DNA of 64,000 nucleotides from Tanytarsus gracilentus (GCA_038502055.1 JAXRKN010000040.1:3596001-3660000); one strand, 5' to 3'; shown: positions 47,601 to 62,559, counted from the first letter of the stretch. Made by a program: numbers and translations. Notes: generated from the sequence alone by a model not told the origin.

Positions 47601-50600
47601 TATCTGGGGAATTATGTCAAATATTTATTGACTCAGTATTTTTAACCGTTGATAGATTCTTTTGGAGGGAGATGAAAGTGAAACTGAAATCCACCCAAAA
47701 GTGATCGCGCACAATTTACATTATGGTTGTATATCACGATTGCGAAAGCTCCTCACATACATTTACACACATTAAATTAAATGCTCAGCTAAACAACAAA
47801 GCACTCTTTTTGCACCCAAAAAAGTTTTTTGTTGTTGCTCCTATTTTTTTTATCAATCATGTGAAATCAAGATATAGCCGACACCAACAAAAAATTAAAT
47901 TAAAATAAAAGCGAGAGTGAGAGAGAGAAAGATTACACAATGTTGTACGAAAAGTGTCGAAAATGAGCAATGCGAGAGAAGAAATGCTTATTATAGCTCG
48001 CTTAGAGCTGTCCTACTAACCTACTTTTCATGTTTTTATCTTTATTCTACTATTTTTCATATACTCTAGAATAATAATAATAAATAAAATATATTTTGAG
48101 ACATTTTTCTCATCTCAATGTATATATATAAAAGTTCATTCATATATATTGAAAGTGAATCTTGTGCACGTTGACTTTAGTGCATTTTTTTCGTTTCGCT
48201 ATAGGCATTTCATGTGTGCTTGTATAGAGTATGACATGAAACACTGTGTACTCGGCGACTTTAGTGTAATAATCCAACTTAGCACCTTTATGGTCAATAA
48301 GCTCTCAATATAAACTCACATTCTTTTATTGCTGCATTATTAACATTTTATCGCGATATGGTAATGCTTGTAATTTCAAGTTGAATATGATAGCGTCAAA
48401 CCTTATTGCTTTTGCTCAACTATTTTTTTTAAAAAAAATATCTAATTGTCTAGAGAAAAAATTAATGGGTGTTCATATTGCAAGTTGCGGGGGTTTTTAA
48501 GTGACTCACGTGATATAAGTCAGGTTTTTTTGGAAATTTTGACTAATGTGTTACAACATAACCTGATTATCAAAGATTCAAAGACCTGAAAATTAATCTA
48601 AGATATAAAAAATCACCCCTTGGTTTTTATAATTATTGGTTGTTAAATTTTTGAGAATAAATTTTAAATAAATTTAAGTGCCCTTACAAAATGTGTTAAA
48701 TAATTCGGTTTAAATTTACCAACTGTCGATCATTAATTCCAAAAAGGAAATTCATAACCATCTCATTTGTCAAGCTAAAGACCTACCATAAGTGACGTAA
48801 TTAAAGCCCATTAAAAGCTCAATAAGCACCAAAAATCTCTTTGGTACCTTTGCAAGTAATCGCATTAATAAAAATAAAAATAAATAAATTCCGTAACAAC
48901 TTTAATCATTTGCAATAATCTTTTTAAAATAGTTTACGATGACAATAAAAGAAAATTGGTGGACTGTTTTTTTTCGGCTCGAGTCTCGGTTGTAAAAGTC
49001 TGCATTGCAAAATTTACAAGACGATAAAAAAACGTATATATAAACGCGCTCTTTAAAAAGTCTCTCGCATGGAAAGAAAAGAAACTGCCTTAAATATTTT
49101 TTTATTACCGCATGCTCCTACTGTCACTGCCCGCGCTATCAAGAAAGAAGAAGTTTACATGTTAACGCTCTTAAAATAAAAGCGAACTTCGATTATATAA
49201 CATTTCATGACTCTCTGATTTCTTCGAATGAAACGGAAAGCACGTCTATGTAATTTTCTCTTCTCTTAGCTTCTTTCGGCTGGTTTTCTACCTTTTGTCT
49301 GTGCTGCCTTAAAATTAACAAGAAAAGGTAAAAAAACTACGACTATGAACGCGCAAGATGATGACTTACACATGAAGCGTATATTTTATAATAAAAAATG
49401 GAAGAAAAAATCGTCTGATGACACTCTTCACATGCGGCGTGCTCCCTAGTTGTGGTGATGAAGTTTAAGTAATATCGACAAAGTACTCAAAATTATACGC
49501 ATAGCTTGCAACATTTTTCTTCTTCGTCTTTTTTTTATTATCTTCGTTTTTGTAATTGCGCGTCTTTACTCGCACGCCTCACGTTCATTCACGATGTTCT
49601 GCCATTTATCAAATTCACAATAATTCTTCTTCTTCTATTGAATTTAATCTTGGCTTGTTTACATATATGCAATGTGAATCGAGTAAGAGAGAGAGACAAC
49701 GAGTCAATAGAAAATTAAAATAACTCATTTAGAGTGAGAAATAAGCTCAAGTGCTTAGTTTTTTAGGTCAATGTTAATGTAGGCGATTTTTTCAATGCAA
49801 TTTGAAATGTTTTTTTTTTCGCTATTTTAGTCGTCTACGATAGTTTTGCGCTACGCTGACTATAATACTATCATAAAGTTATTTTTTTGCATGAAAAAAC
49901 AAATAAATACGCACACTATTAGAAAAGAGTCCGAGGATAAAATGTGTATGAATATAAAAAATGTCCACCACCGCCTCGCGAGACATGTGAGGAGCTATTT
50001 TAAATTGGGTTACCGCGTGACTGCATTAAAATATTGCAAGGACTCTTATGTGACCATATGAATATAATTTGTCATTCTATATAAGGATCCCTGCTCCATT
50101 ATACTAATTGTCTTCGAGGAGCAACTTTGAGTAGGTTGCGATGTGATATTACATAAATTGAATTTTAAATTTTTCTCCATATTGTTAAACTTTTCGACTT
50201 TATTACGACAAAAGGGAATTTCTCTTACAGTTGCATGGAACTAGTTTTTTTGAATGCATCCCAAAGCATTACGTTGTGCTCAATATTCGATAAAATTATT
50301 GATAAATTCTCAGAAAGGTTGAAATTAAGTGCGAAACTTATCGTTATGAAGGTAATTTGGATAAAGATCTAAATTGAACAAATACTTGGAATTGGTCAAA
50401 TTAAAGTTTTCATTAAAAAATTAAAAACTTGAACTATTCATCTATGTTCTTATGGCTTAATTTCAAAATTGAAAAGGTTTAAAATATAAAATAATTTAGT
50501 TATTTTTCACATTTTAAGACGTTAATAAATTGCGTAGCATTTTTCAAAAATCACAAAATGTTTATCAACAACAAAAAAAATACACGAGGCATATATTCGC

Positions 50601-53600
50601 ATGTTGAAATATAATTGATGACTTAAAAGCATCAGCAACAGCAATCCTGACCTAATTTTATAGTTTAGGTGGTGGTCGTGTGCATTGAAGGCGATTTGCT
50701 GTTTGCCTTGTTACATTGCATCTCAATTGAATCCTTTTAATCTACTATAAAATGTAATATAATAATCATGCTTGTTACTTTATAGGCATCTTAGAATTCT
50801 TGCAAACAAAAAGTTCTCATTTTGAATTGCAGTTCATTTCCAATCAGCTTAACCGTGTCATCGCAAGCAACAAAATAAAAAAGTTTTCAATCATCTTTAT
50901 AAATTAATCAATTGATTTACTTTTTATTCAATATTGGTGCATTGCTGCTGCTCATCGTCAATTTTATATACACACAGAATTACACGAGTGTTCGTATATA
51001 CTCTCAATTTTACTCTGCTTAGCTATTGCGCAACGCAAAGCATTTTTTTCTTCTCTATTTCGGCCAAGTTCACTAGGCTATTACAGAAGAAAAGTGGGTC
51101 GCACACAGAAGAAGAAATCGACTCGATAGATCGGAGCGTGTACACGTTCAAACGATTTGTTCGAACTAACAACTAACTAACTCTCGACACGATAATATGA
51201 AAAAAGCCAACAACAACTATTGTGAGCTTTTTTTCGAGTGGAAATCTTCCACAACTTTTTTTTGCGTCTTCTCAATGGAAAAATTATTTATTTTTATGTC
51301 ATACATTGTAGATAATAATTGTGGATTGCATGCACACTCACAGAAAAAATCTCCAATTTGAAGTAATTTTATCATCATCATTATAACATCCAAAAAACTA
51401 TTGTGAACACACATCCATACACAGCCACATGCAATGAGCTTTAGATGGATTGCTAATGAAGAAAAATTGTGTCTTAGTATTCAACACTATACAGGTGATG
51501 TTGCGCAATATTGCGTGAATTTTTTGAATGTAACTGTGTCAAGGAAATTTGGTACTGCTTTTTGAATGAAACTCAACATTTTTTTCTCTCTCACTCTTTC
51601 TTTGCTTTTTTGATTATCTCCAAAAATTGTGAAGCTTGAAATAAGAAGCTTTAGACGCAATACCCATGAGATGAGGGCTTGAATATCAAAAAGTCACGAA
51701 AAATATTATTTTAAGAATTTCATCTTCATTTTTTTACCTCCTTCAAGAAATATTTCACATGCATTTGAGTCTAATTCAAAAATTAAACAAGTCATAAAAA
51801 TACTTTTTGTCCTGCCAGGCAATCAATAAAACAATAAATGGGAGCGCAATAACCATAAAAATGGAAAGAATTAAGAAGTACGACGAAGGAAAGTAGATGC
51901 AGGCTGCAAAAGGGACCTTTTATGGAAGTACAGTCTCTCTTCGAAATTTAATTAATTATTTTTTTCTAGATCAATTGATTAATTTTATAAATTAATTAAA
52001 TCAAAATATTTTTGTAATTTAACTTATTATTTTTTTAAAATTTCGAAGCAAGACATTTTTAGAATGTGCGAAACATCAGTCAAGTATCGAAAGTTTTTAT
52101 AACTATAAATATTTATGTTTCTTACTGTTAAATATTTTCATGATTTTCTCTCTCTTCTTGCTCGCTCGAATATTTTATGTAAATGGCTTTCCGAGAAAAA
52201 TTCATAAATTTTATGACTGCCAACATCACCAAAGTCTTCTTCTTCTTCTACGGATTCTTCACTCATTATTCTATAAATTGATGCAAAAAAGGAAACAGAA
52301 AATGCAAATTGCTCTCGTCATCTCATGTTTATACATAGACTTTTATGTTTTTGTAACATTCAAGCATTAATTTTTAGAGCATAATTACAAAAATTATCTT
52401 AAAAATTGTTTAATAAAGTTTTTAATAATTTTTTTGAAAGTGTAAATTTTTCATGGGAATCGCCTTGTGTAACCAAAAATTATTCAAAATTTGATATTTA
52501 ACCAGTTTAACAAAAATAAACATTCGAAAGTATTTTATTGAACCTGTTGAAAAATAGGCTTATTGTAACAATCTTAAAGGTTTAAATTAACACAAAAATT
52601 ATTAATTGTAAAAAACCATAGACTCTCCAAAAAGTTGATCTTCCTCATTAATTTTTTTAAATTTTTAATTGTGATATAAAAAAACGAATAAACTTAATGG
52701 AAATTTCGTGACAGCGGATGATAATTGACTTTAATATCTGATTCATCGGACACCTTCACAGCAATTTCCTATTTCGTCGTTGGACAAAAGAGCTATCTAA
52801 TTATTACACAATTGCTTTTCGTGTAAGCTAAACCTCCAACATTTCTATAAACTCCGATGTTGTGACGAATCCCACGTGCATGATGACATAGTTGATATAA
52901 TAAGCAAATAATAATTTCCCTATGTGAAAAAGTATCAACTTTCTTCATACTTTACATATTAAAACACATTTATCAACAAAAATAAAGTATTTTTTTGCTG
53001 ACGCGGATGTCTTGTGAAGGGAATATTTTGTAAACTTTGCATTCAAGTTCATTTCTTTTGCTTGTCCAACAATAACGGTAAGGGAGAAATTTTCATTATT
53101 ATTTCGAGTGCAAAACAAAAGAAAACTGCAGAATGCAAACATTTGCATAAAAGTGGCCAAATAATCATTTTACTTCTTTCACTGCTGCTGCTGTCGAATT
53201 GTGCTGTTGGTTTATACCTTGATTTCGAGTTTCAAGACAATTTCTTTTTTTTCAACGTTTTAGCAAAAACTCAATGCCAATGATTTGAATGGAAATGTGA
53301 TATTTTTAAAGATTTTAAAACACTAAAATTAATTTATTGCATACTAAGTTGTTTTAATTTTATAATTCGTCAATTAAAAAACGCAACAATCAAATTGATA
53401 TCAAATTAGCATCAAAATTATGTCAACTACTTGATCTCATGATTAATTTAGCATATCTTTGTAAGCGACAGCATGAGCGAGAGAAAATGTTCACAAATCT
53501 ATTCTCCTAAAGAAGAAAATATAACGACGAAATGTCCTTGGCCCACTAACATACTTCGTTACAATATTAAATTTTCTTCTCACTCACTCACTTGCTTACT

Positions 53601-56600
53601 CCCGCTTACCGACGTTTGGAATACACAAATAAGCTTTTTCAGATTTGGATTTTTTTTCTAAATTTTTTAAATCAATTTCAATTAAAAAAATCTCTTAGTT
53701 AAAAAAAAATTTGGAGGTAGATTTCATAACTCTCATAATATAATTAACGGCATCACATTTATACCTTATATGTGCTAGTTTTCTCAATAATAGTCATCGT
53801 CATATATTTGATCACTTATTGATAAGTCTCGTTGACTATTAATTGCTTAACAACTTCTTCTCAACGATCGAGAGACGAAGATAAGTGAATTGTGAAAAAA
53901 AAGCATGAGAGTATAAAAATGAAATCCATTAAATGAAATCGAAAGTTTTTTCGTGGTTTGGAAGTTGTTGTTGTATTTCAAGAGTCATATCGAGAGCTCT
54001 CGAGAGTGAGAGTGAGCCATGCCTATACAACATTTCAAGAAAAAGTGAAAACACGAACGACTAGCTATTATTGGAGAATATTAAATATTACCGAATTGAG
54101 GCCACTGTCACTAGGTTAGTGGAATAATGAGTCAAATTCACTCTCAAACTTGTGCACTTGGAAGAAAAATGAATAAATTTTTTTGACGATTATTCTGGCT
54201 TGTAAGCTTTAATTAAAGGTGGAAATTCCAGCGCATTATGGATATAGAAATAATTAGAACATTTAAGCCCCCATCTCTCATTTTTATGATGGTTCTTTCT
54301 TCAATCAATTTTATGATATTTAAAAATTGTCCCTTACATCATCCTTGAGATAGTCTTAAATATTTTTTAATAACAACTTTGAAGCCAGAATGAAATTTGT
54401 ATTTTATAATTAAAAATAATTTTTGATGATTAATTGAAAGAAATATAACACTCTTGACAGTACAAAAATCACTCATAAACAGAATTTAATGATTTTAAGT
54501 GGTTTAGCTTCAAAATTTTTCAGTGAGAAAAAATTAATCAAAAGTGAAAGTCATAAAATTCAACTTTAAGTATTTTGGAAAATTGAAGGGTTTTCAGAAT
54601 TCTAAAAATAAAATTTTGCGAAATATTTTTGTTACAGTGATCACAATTTTTTTATCGTTCTTTTAAAGAAAAATATTTTTATATTTAAAAATTCATAATT
54701 TGCATTTATTTAATTTCAAAACAGTTTATTTGAATAAAAGAAATTCAAAGATAAAATAATTTTTCAAAAGCTTTAACAGGCTCAATGATTTTTTTTTCGT
54801 TCTATCGAGAACAGCTTAACATGGTTTTCTTCTCACCTCGAGCTCAAATCAAGCTACAATAATAGAAAAAGCTTTATATCAATGAAATAGTTGTTGTCCC
54901 CAATTTTTCTATTTTTAATGTAAATTAACTCTTTTGAATATCATCCACTAACTTTATAGGTTAAGATAATCTAACAGCGATGAGAAGCAGCAAAAAATAT
55001 GCTTATTGCATCACATTTCTTTTATTCACAAATTTTTGTCAAGGCAAGAAAGTTGGCGTCATCGTGGTGGAAGATAATCAAAAAGAGCTGCTGAAATTTA
55101 CTATCGCAAGTCTTTCGCACTACGTTTAAGATTTAAAATTTGCAAAATCCGATAGTTAAATGTTAGAGCGAGGAGAGTTTCCTTCAAATCGCTAAACTCT
55201 GCCATGGCCATTGCTTTGTGTGTCAATGTTAGCGAGATTTTTTCTTCTTATATGCTTTCTCGATATTTATTCACATTCGTCACAATCATAGACGATGCAT
55301 TTGAATGCAGACTTGTGTACTTGATGCTATTTATAGAAAAGATTTATTAAATATATAAAATAATTAGGCATTTATCGGATAGGATGATTACAACGTTTGT
55401 ACATGTAGAATAGTTGAGCTTGAATTAAAATGACTCGCCATTTTTCTCTAGATTGCATAATGAAACATCATAGAGCATGCACAACCTTGACACACTTTGG
55501 TTCGTTCAGCGTTATTTTTTTTCTATACCTGTGTTAGCTAACAAAAACGCTCTTAAAGCTCTCTTTTTGTACTCTCTGCATATACAATCATGTTGCTGTG
55601 CTTGCGCTGTTGTGCTTTTGTGTGTGTATATGTACATAGAAATTGCATCCCGAAATGAAACATTAGTCATTTTAGCCTTCAACAATCATAATTAAAATTG
55701 TTTCATCTAAGGTCGAAATTACGCGTGATTTGCTGTTTTTTTCTATGACTAATTAGAAATCTAGCAAAAGTATGTGAACAATTTAACTTGTGATCACTTT
55801 TTGGAGTTGATGATGCATGCATCACATCAAGGATATTTTCATGGAAATAGGTCAAATTTTTCCTGTTGCATGTAACCTACTTTAACATTTTATCAATTGC
55901 GCAACTGCTTTAACCCATTTTCCAGTGTGGAAAGGGAGTAAAAAATGGGTGGTGGTTACTTTCACACGTTTTTCTAGATCATAAATTTGGACTGAATCCT
56001 TCTTTGTCTCCAAATATTAAAAAATATACTTTCAAGCTTTTAACTATCTTTGAGTTTACTACTTCGTGAATTTTTAAAAATATTTATTTCAATGAATGAA
56101 AATAAATTTTTTTTAAGGGCTTTTGTCACGTTTAAGATTCAAATTTGTTTCAATTTACTTAAAAAGGTACATTTAGAATTAAACGAATTAAAATTTGATG
56201 TTTTCATACCATATTGTTTAATTTGTTTTAATGTTTCCAGTAAAAAAATTATAATGCAAAATTATGATGATAAATTTATCATATTTTGGGGAAAAAATTA
56301 GCCTTTTAGGTGAAAATTAAGATTTATTTTTACTATTTGAAGCATTACGCAAATTTTAATGATTAATTTATGTACATATTGTGGAAATTATCTGAAGGGC
56401 TCTGGCATTTGAAACGGTTGTCGATTTGAGTTTTGATTAAAGATTTAGCTGCTCTAGTTTTAAGTTAATTTCGAATTAACAGTGTCAAAATTCAGATTTC
56501 CATATTCAGCGGGCTAATAGTATTAAAATATTTATTTAAAAAAAATTATTTTCTTGAAATTTAAAAAAAAACATCAATTTAAACTATAAAGGTTATTCTT

Positions 56601-57939
56601 CCAAATTTTCATCGATAATTATAATTCATTAAAAAATTCAAGTCATTCTGCGAATTAAGTAGAAAGCTGAACTCCAACTCACTGAACCATTTCGAGCCCA
56701 TGAAACGATGGTGAATTATTTGATGAGATTTTCTTAATATACCTTTTATGCAAGCAAAGAATAATAATGAGAAAAAACTTTCTCGCTTGTACGAATGAGA
56801 AGGAATCAATGGACATAAAGAAAGCGAACATTAAATAAAAATATATTGAGCCTTTTTTTCAATTTATTTACGTAATCATTGGACCCTTTACTTTCTGTTC
56901 CATGCGAAGAAACAGACATGAGAAGAAGGAAAAGGAAAAAAGAGTTATGAAAGGCGCTCGATGCTCAGACAACAGTTTCTTAAAAGTTGAGAATAATTTT
57001 AAAGCTTAGTAACGAATGGAGAAGAATATTAAATGTACATCCAAATTTTTATATGTACATGCGTTCGAAATAATTTTTTTTAGATTTAAAAATAAAATTC
57101 AAAAAATTCATTTTAATACTTTTTGGATGAAATCGCGCTAATTTTTTGCATTTTTTTGCAGGGCGCAAGAAAGGAAGGCTCTCATGTTCACATGTGTGCG
57201 TTTACATAATAAAAGATATCTTTTTGCACTCGAGAAAAAGGCGAGCAGTCAACGTTCACGAAAGAGGAAATCATTGGTGCAACAACAACACTTTTAAGTT
57301 ATTCGTTTGCGTTCCGCCAAAAAAAATGAACAAAAGCGAAATCAGATTTAAGAACTTTCTGCATACACAAACGACGACGTTGATGCAAAAAAAAGGAAGA
57401 AGAAAGAATCACTTTCACTTTGGATTTTGTGCCTTTTCAGTTTCGCTCGAGTTTGCAGTTTTTATTTACTCTCATTTTTTTCGGTTATTTACTTCTAGGA
57501 AATTCATTTAAGCGGTTCATTTTAAGAATAAGAAGTTTTCAGATCCAGTTTCTCTTACGTTCTTTTTTTCATTTTTATATCGTCGCAAGCATTTTTGTCG
57601 AATGGACCCGCCATCGAACACGTTGCCACAATCGTCAGCAAAATCTTTAAATTCTGTTAAGTGTGAAAAAAGTTTTATGGGAATTAATGAGAGACACAAG
57701 ACTGCTTTTTACTACGGCAAAATAAAATAATTAATCGGAAGCGATAATGCTTACATGTGTTTAATTAGGTTGTAAATATCGTAAAATGTGCTAACATTGC
57801 ACGTTTAATTGAATTCCAATTGATTACTTTGGTTTGCACTTTTTTAATTAATATGCAATTAAACAATTTGCACGTGTCAAAAATTTCTTGTCTCTCATTA
57901 ATTTTCGAAAGAAAAAAGTTAATTAAAGATTGAGCTTAC
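44624..57939 (-). other. ftz-f1: 13.3-kb region between beta and candidate alpha start exons of ftz-f1
   Basis: No coding exon recognised. The beta promoter must lie in its left part. Clusters of GAGAG occur at 45695-46335 and again near 47910-47930 and 49685-49700; such sites bind GAGA factor in flies. Many small frames are AT-rich noise. Confidence 0.55.
45695..46335. promoter_or_regulatory. GAGA-motif cluster, candidate beta-FTZ-F1 promoter region
   Basis: Repeated GAGAG strings at about 45697-45710, 45812-45836, 45928-45955, 46003-46026 and 46312-46330, 1.1-1.7 kb upstream of the beta ATG on the minus strand. GAGA-factor sites are typical of developmentally paused fly promoters. No transcription start can be fixed from sequence. 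Confidence 0.3.
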
Positions 57940-58483
57940 CTTCCCCTGCATCACTTCCCTCACCACTCCCATCATCATCATCATCCAAAATGCTCGCATC
58001 AGCTCCCTCAACAATCTCAATTTCCATATGATGCTGCTGCTGTTCAACATTCTGTAGATTAAGCGTTATTTCATTTCTATCATTATCACACGCTGAGCTT
58101 GTACCAACAATTAAAACATTCGGGTCATTCGAATTTGCAATAGCACCGTTCAGAATCACTGACGAGACATCATCGTCAGTGACGACATCAGCGAGAGCAT
58201 TGTTACTGATAATAATTTTGGTTTGAGGTGAGACAATTTGGCTTGTGAGATTAACATTTGAGGCAGACGATGAGGAGGGAAGTGAAGTGGCATAGTTTTC
58301 TATGATTGTTGCATTTGGATGGTGATGGAGATGATGAACAATGGATATTGTAGTGGTGGCTGTCGTTGCTATAGAGTTGTTGTCATCGATGGCGATGCTA
58401 CTTTGGTGTGGATTGTTAATGATATTGTTGCTGGCTATATTTGATGATGCCGCGCTAGTAGTGATTGTAGCTTCTTCATGCAT
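57940..58483 (-). CDS. ftz-f1: Candidate alpha-FTZ-F1-specific first coding exon (partial CDS)
   Basis: Minus-strand exon starting MHEEATITTSAASSN at 58483 and ending at a strong donor (GAAG|GTAAGC) at 57940, 181 codons plus one base. The frame stops five codons beyond the donor, so it must be spliced. The content (Ser/Asn/Ile/Thr-rich, a His cluster, Gln/His run, acidic tail DDDDDGSGEGSDAGE) is typical of a transactivator N-terminus. Position, strand and phase fit an alternative start for ftz-f1, where flies also have a distal alpha promoter. The acceptor it uses is uncertain: an AG at 44636-44635 would join in phase and keep the beta ATG in frame (855 codons total). It might instead belong to a separate gene, but no other downstream minus-strand exons are seen. 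Confidence 0.65.
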
Positions 58484-61400
58484 TTTATAATTTTATTAAT
58501 TTTTTTATTTCTTTCTTCCTTCGCTCACTGATGAGATTCTCGCTTACAGCGAACAAAAAAGAGCAAAATAAATAACACACGATTCGATTTTTTTCCTCTT
58601 GGCTTTTCTTCTTCTTATTTTTTGCTTCTTTTTATTATTTTCCTCTTCTTTTTTTCGAATATTAGCGTGAGAATACAGCAACAAAAATGAATCGCGCGAC
58701 GACGACGATGGTTTGTATATTCGCGGAATTCATACACTTACATCTAGCACGATCTAGAACTAAAAGCAGCGTAATATTATTGCGCGACAAGATGGCATAA
58801 TAATATAATGCGTGTGTGTGTGTGTGTGTTTTGAGTGTGTAAATAGTCTTCTTAATGGATAATTCCTTCTTCTTTGAGAGATTTTTTCTTCTTTTATATG
58901 GCAAAAAAAATTTATGTATAATTTTTTAACAACAAGTTATTTGATTTTCTTCCTTTGGCATTTGTTACTCTCATATGCAACTCATACACTACTGACACAC
59001 ACACATACTCTTTTAAATCGCCTCACAGCAGCAGCGCCAAGTTGCGAGTGTAATTATTATATTCAATTTTTAGGCATTATAAGAATTTTCGCTTATATTT
59101 TTATGTAATTTTTAACTTTACTTTTTATATAGGTTTTTGGAGCACATTTATTTGTATGTTATCAATCAATTTTTCTTCTTTTCCTTCCACACTCTCTCTC
59201 TAGCGTGCAATCGATGATAATTTTTTTTCTTATATACTTTATATATTTTCTTCTTCTCTTATTTACACAACTATACTGACAATTTACACAAATTTCAATT
59301 AATGAAACCTCTGTGCTCTCATAATTCACGAACTTTTTTATTTTATTTCCATTAATTATCACTTTTAACTCTCCTAAAAGACTCTTTTAAATCCTGATGT
59401 GAGAATAATTTTTTTTTTCGAGAAATATTTATAGCTAAGCGCGTTACTTCCGATTTGCACAGTCGACGACGGCCAGAAAGAAAAAATCGAAATATTCTTT
59501 ATATTTTTTAGACGCGACACTGGCAATGGCATTCAATGCGAGTCCTTTCGAATGTCTTTAGAGGAAATGTTTTGCACAACTAAATATAAAGCACTGATCC
59601 AGGAGGATAACAAGGTTCGAAAAATTCGGGAAGAAAACAAGTCTGTTTCAACGCTATTAAAAGCATGGAATGACATTGAAATTGATTCAAATACACTCAT
59701 ACTGTGATAGCATCAACGCAAAACAATTCTCGAGGCTTTTTTAGTAGTTGTAAAAAAGCGGAAAATCACATTGACTAGAGAGGGAGAGCAATGTAAGGTG
59801 TGCGAGCGAGATGAAAGATGGGAATTTGAGGAAAATAGGTCAAATTTTTGGAAGTGTGGAAAATTGTGGAAAGGATTTCATTTCTGGGCAAATTTAAATT
59901 TCCTTCTCCACGATATGTGCATGTTACAGCACCTCCTGCACATCCTTTTCCTCGTCAAAATTGTTTCTTGCTGTATTTTGACGTCACATTTTTTGCTAAT
60001 TTTTTTTCGACTATACCCTTTTCTTATTGGGTTAGTGTGTCGGCTCATGTATTCTCTATATTCGCGGGATATTCATACACTTACACTTTTCATTTCTGCT
60101 GTTCTTTCGCGTTAGTCTTTGTTCCTAATGCGGGCAGTCAGTCAAAAATCGCCAATTTGCCATTTTTTCAAAAATCGAGAGATTTATTTATCTTTTTCTT
60201 TTCAGATTTTCCAAGTGAAGTTTTCCATTATTTTCCTTAAATTTTATAAAAATTATATAAAGATTTAAAAATTAGTTTAATAATTTCCATATTTTCAAAA
60301 TGAATAAATTTTCCGAGGAAAATAAAATTAATCAAAATTTTCAATGACCCTAATTAGTGATTCCACCAGCATAATTTATCGTTGCATAAAAAACATTAGT
60401 AGCATAATCTTAACCTTCAAAAAGGAAATCAGCCGTTTACTACTACTTATGCTTTTGAAGAAAATGCGCAGTTGAATGAGCAATGAGTGAAAATTCTTTG
60501 AGCAACAGAAAATTTTAAACCATACAAAAGTTTTTTAAACAATTTATTGGTTCTGAAATCATGTATATTTAAAAAAAAATAAATGTTTGTGTACATTCAA
60601 CATAATATCTAAAGCATAATTCACCTTGCAAGGATTTTCCATTTAGACGCTACATCACTTGTGTGTTTTTTATAAAAAGTTAAATTACTTTCGTCAACTT
60701 TAATGCTCCCGTGTACTGAAATCTCACCTCAAAGGCTCAAGGGGTTTTTAGTTTTTTACTAATTATAAAGTTGAGATGAAGTCATTTATGTGGAGTTTCA
60801 TTGTCAACACAAAAGCTTTTCACACCCTCCGTTCCTGAATTAAGGTCAAGTAGCACATTTGCTCGTGGTTGCTGCAGAAAACAATGAATTTTAATCCCCA
60901 GGAGAAAATGAGAGTTGCGATCAATTGGGTGTACGCAATTGCATGATTTCTTCTCTTAAAATAAATACAAGACATTTAAAAAGACAGGCGAGAGTAAGGG
61001 AATTTATTCGATGAGGTGTTGAGTAGAAAATGAAGTTGTATTTAGCCGAAAATCAAGGGGTTGTATAAAAACAATAATCTTAAAAATTTTATACAAAAAT
61101 TAAAAATTAATTTTGTTATTCATTCATGAACTTAAAAATGAATTAAAAATCTTGAAAAAATTTTAATACTGAACTTGTTAAATATTACACTTGATATTTG
61201 AGCTAATAAAATTTGAGATCATAAGTGGTTGTTTCTCTTTTCATCAACTAAATTAAAGATGTTCATACAGAGTGAAGAAGAAGAGCAAAAAATGAAATAT
61301 GACAAACATGCACATCACCTTCAACTTATAATTATATCACAACCGTAGGATTACATTCATGAAAAGAATCTAAAATTTATCTTATATGAAGTCTATATGG

Positions 61401-62521
61401 TGAAAAATAAATAATCGTGTAAAAAGTTAAAGAAAATTTTCTCATCTTTTCTCTCTCAGCAAATTTTCAGCGGGATCGTTTGAGTGTGTGTATCTATGGG
61501 GGCAATGAAAATGCGAAAGAAGCATGTTGAGGAAATGTTCAGCTCTACATGAAATTTTCTTCTCAACTAAATCGGCTTTAGTCTCATATTTGCAGTGTAA
61601 GTGAGTAGAGATAAGTGCGTATTTAAAGAAAAACTCTTTTCTTCTTCCGATACCTCATAAGCAGCTTCACACACCAAAATCCTCTTCGCTCATAAAAAAT
61701 TAATAAATGCGTTTCAAATTGAAGACTGTCAATGGTGCAATATATAAAATTCTTGACGACAGTGCGCGATATATTGTGCGATTGTTACGTAATTCCTTTT
61801 TCTCACAAAGCGGAAAATAATTAATGATCGTTGAACGGCTATTTTTAGTCTTTTTTGCTTTAAATTTTTTTTTGAGGATTTTGTACCTAAATATTTATAT
61901 TTTGAGGTACGGTCTTTATCTCTATTCGACAGATGAATTTGCAATTTTTTTCCTTCTATCGGTTAGCGACGATTATAAAAGATGATAAATTTGGAGATTT
62001 TTTCATTGATCAGATTTTAAATGCAATAAACCTGACGAGTTTTGTGAATTTTTTGAACTTCTTTTAAAATCAACAATAATAAGAATAAATTAAAATTTAG
62101 CGCCATAAATGTTTCAAACTAATGAACTTTACAGTCATTAAAAATTAACAATCATAAAAAGTTACACTTACTAAATCAGTAAAAATAGCAGCGAAAATTA
62201 TTCAACACCTAAAATTACACCCTCACATAGCTTAATCATCATCAAAAGATTCAAAAGTCAAAAAGGAAGAATTAACACGAAAATACTTCCAAGACATTGA
62301 AATAAAAAATTTCTTCAAATCTATATGACGATCATGAGGAGGATTTATTTTTAGACAAAAAAACGGCAAATAAAATCGAGAAAATGAGAGAAAAAAGTTT
62401 TTTTTGTTGTATTTGAATCTATAGTGAAAATATTTTGGCAATGTTATTTAATTTGAGTTCAATTAAGCGATTTTACACGTTTACGAAAAAAAAAGTATAA
62501 TTGAATTTAAACTAATTTTAG
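58484..62521. other. 4-kb region upstream of the candidate alpha exon, no gene supported
   Basis: Contains the presumed alpha promoter and 5' UTR (58.5-59.5 kb), a GT microsatellite, CTCTC/GAGAG runs near 59190-59205, and at its right end the 5' flank of the next gene. GTTACGTAAT at 61784-61793 matches the VRI/PDP1 consensus exactly. Frames at 59771-60240 have no family resemblance. Confidence 0.45.
58812..58829 (+). repeat. (GT)9 microsatellite
   Basis: Uninterrupted GT dinucleotides, about 330 bp upstream of the candidate alpha-FTZ-F1 ATG on the opposite strand (CA there). Confidence 0.85.
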
Positions 62522-62559
62522 GCGTAAGTGAGAACTAAACACAACTAGTCGATTCAAAG

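Noticed and set aside
48065..48071. TCTAGAA, a motif tied to stress genes in an anhydrobiotic midge
   Set aside because: A lone copy inside a ftz-f1 intron and absent from the GADD45 promoters, so it supports neither the species nor the function.
57146..57511. 121-codon plus-strand frame inside the ftz-f1 alpha intron
   Set aside because: Cys/His/Lys-rich without zinc-finger spacing; no support beyond openness.
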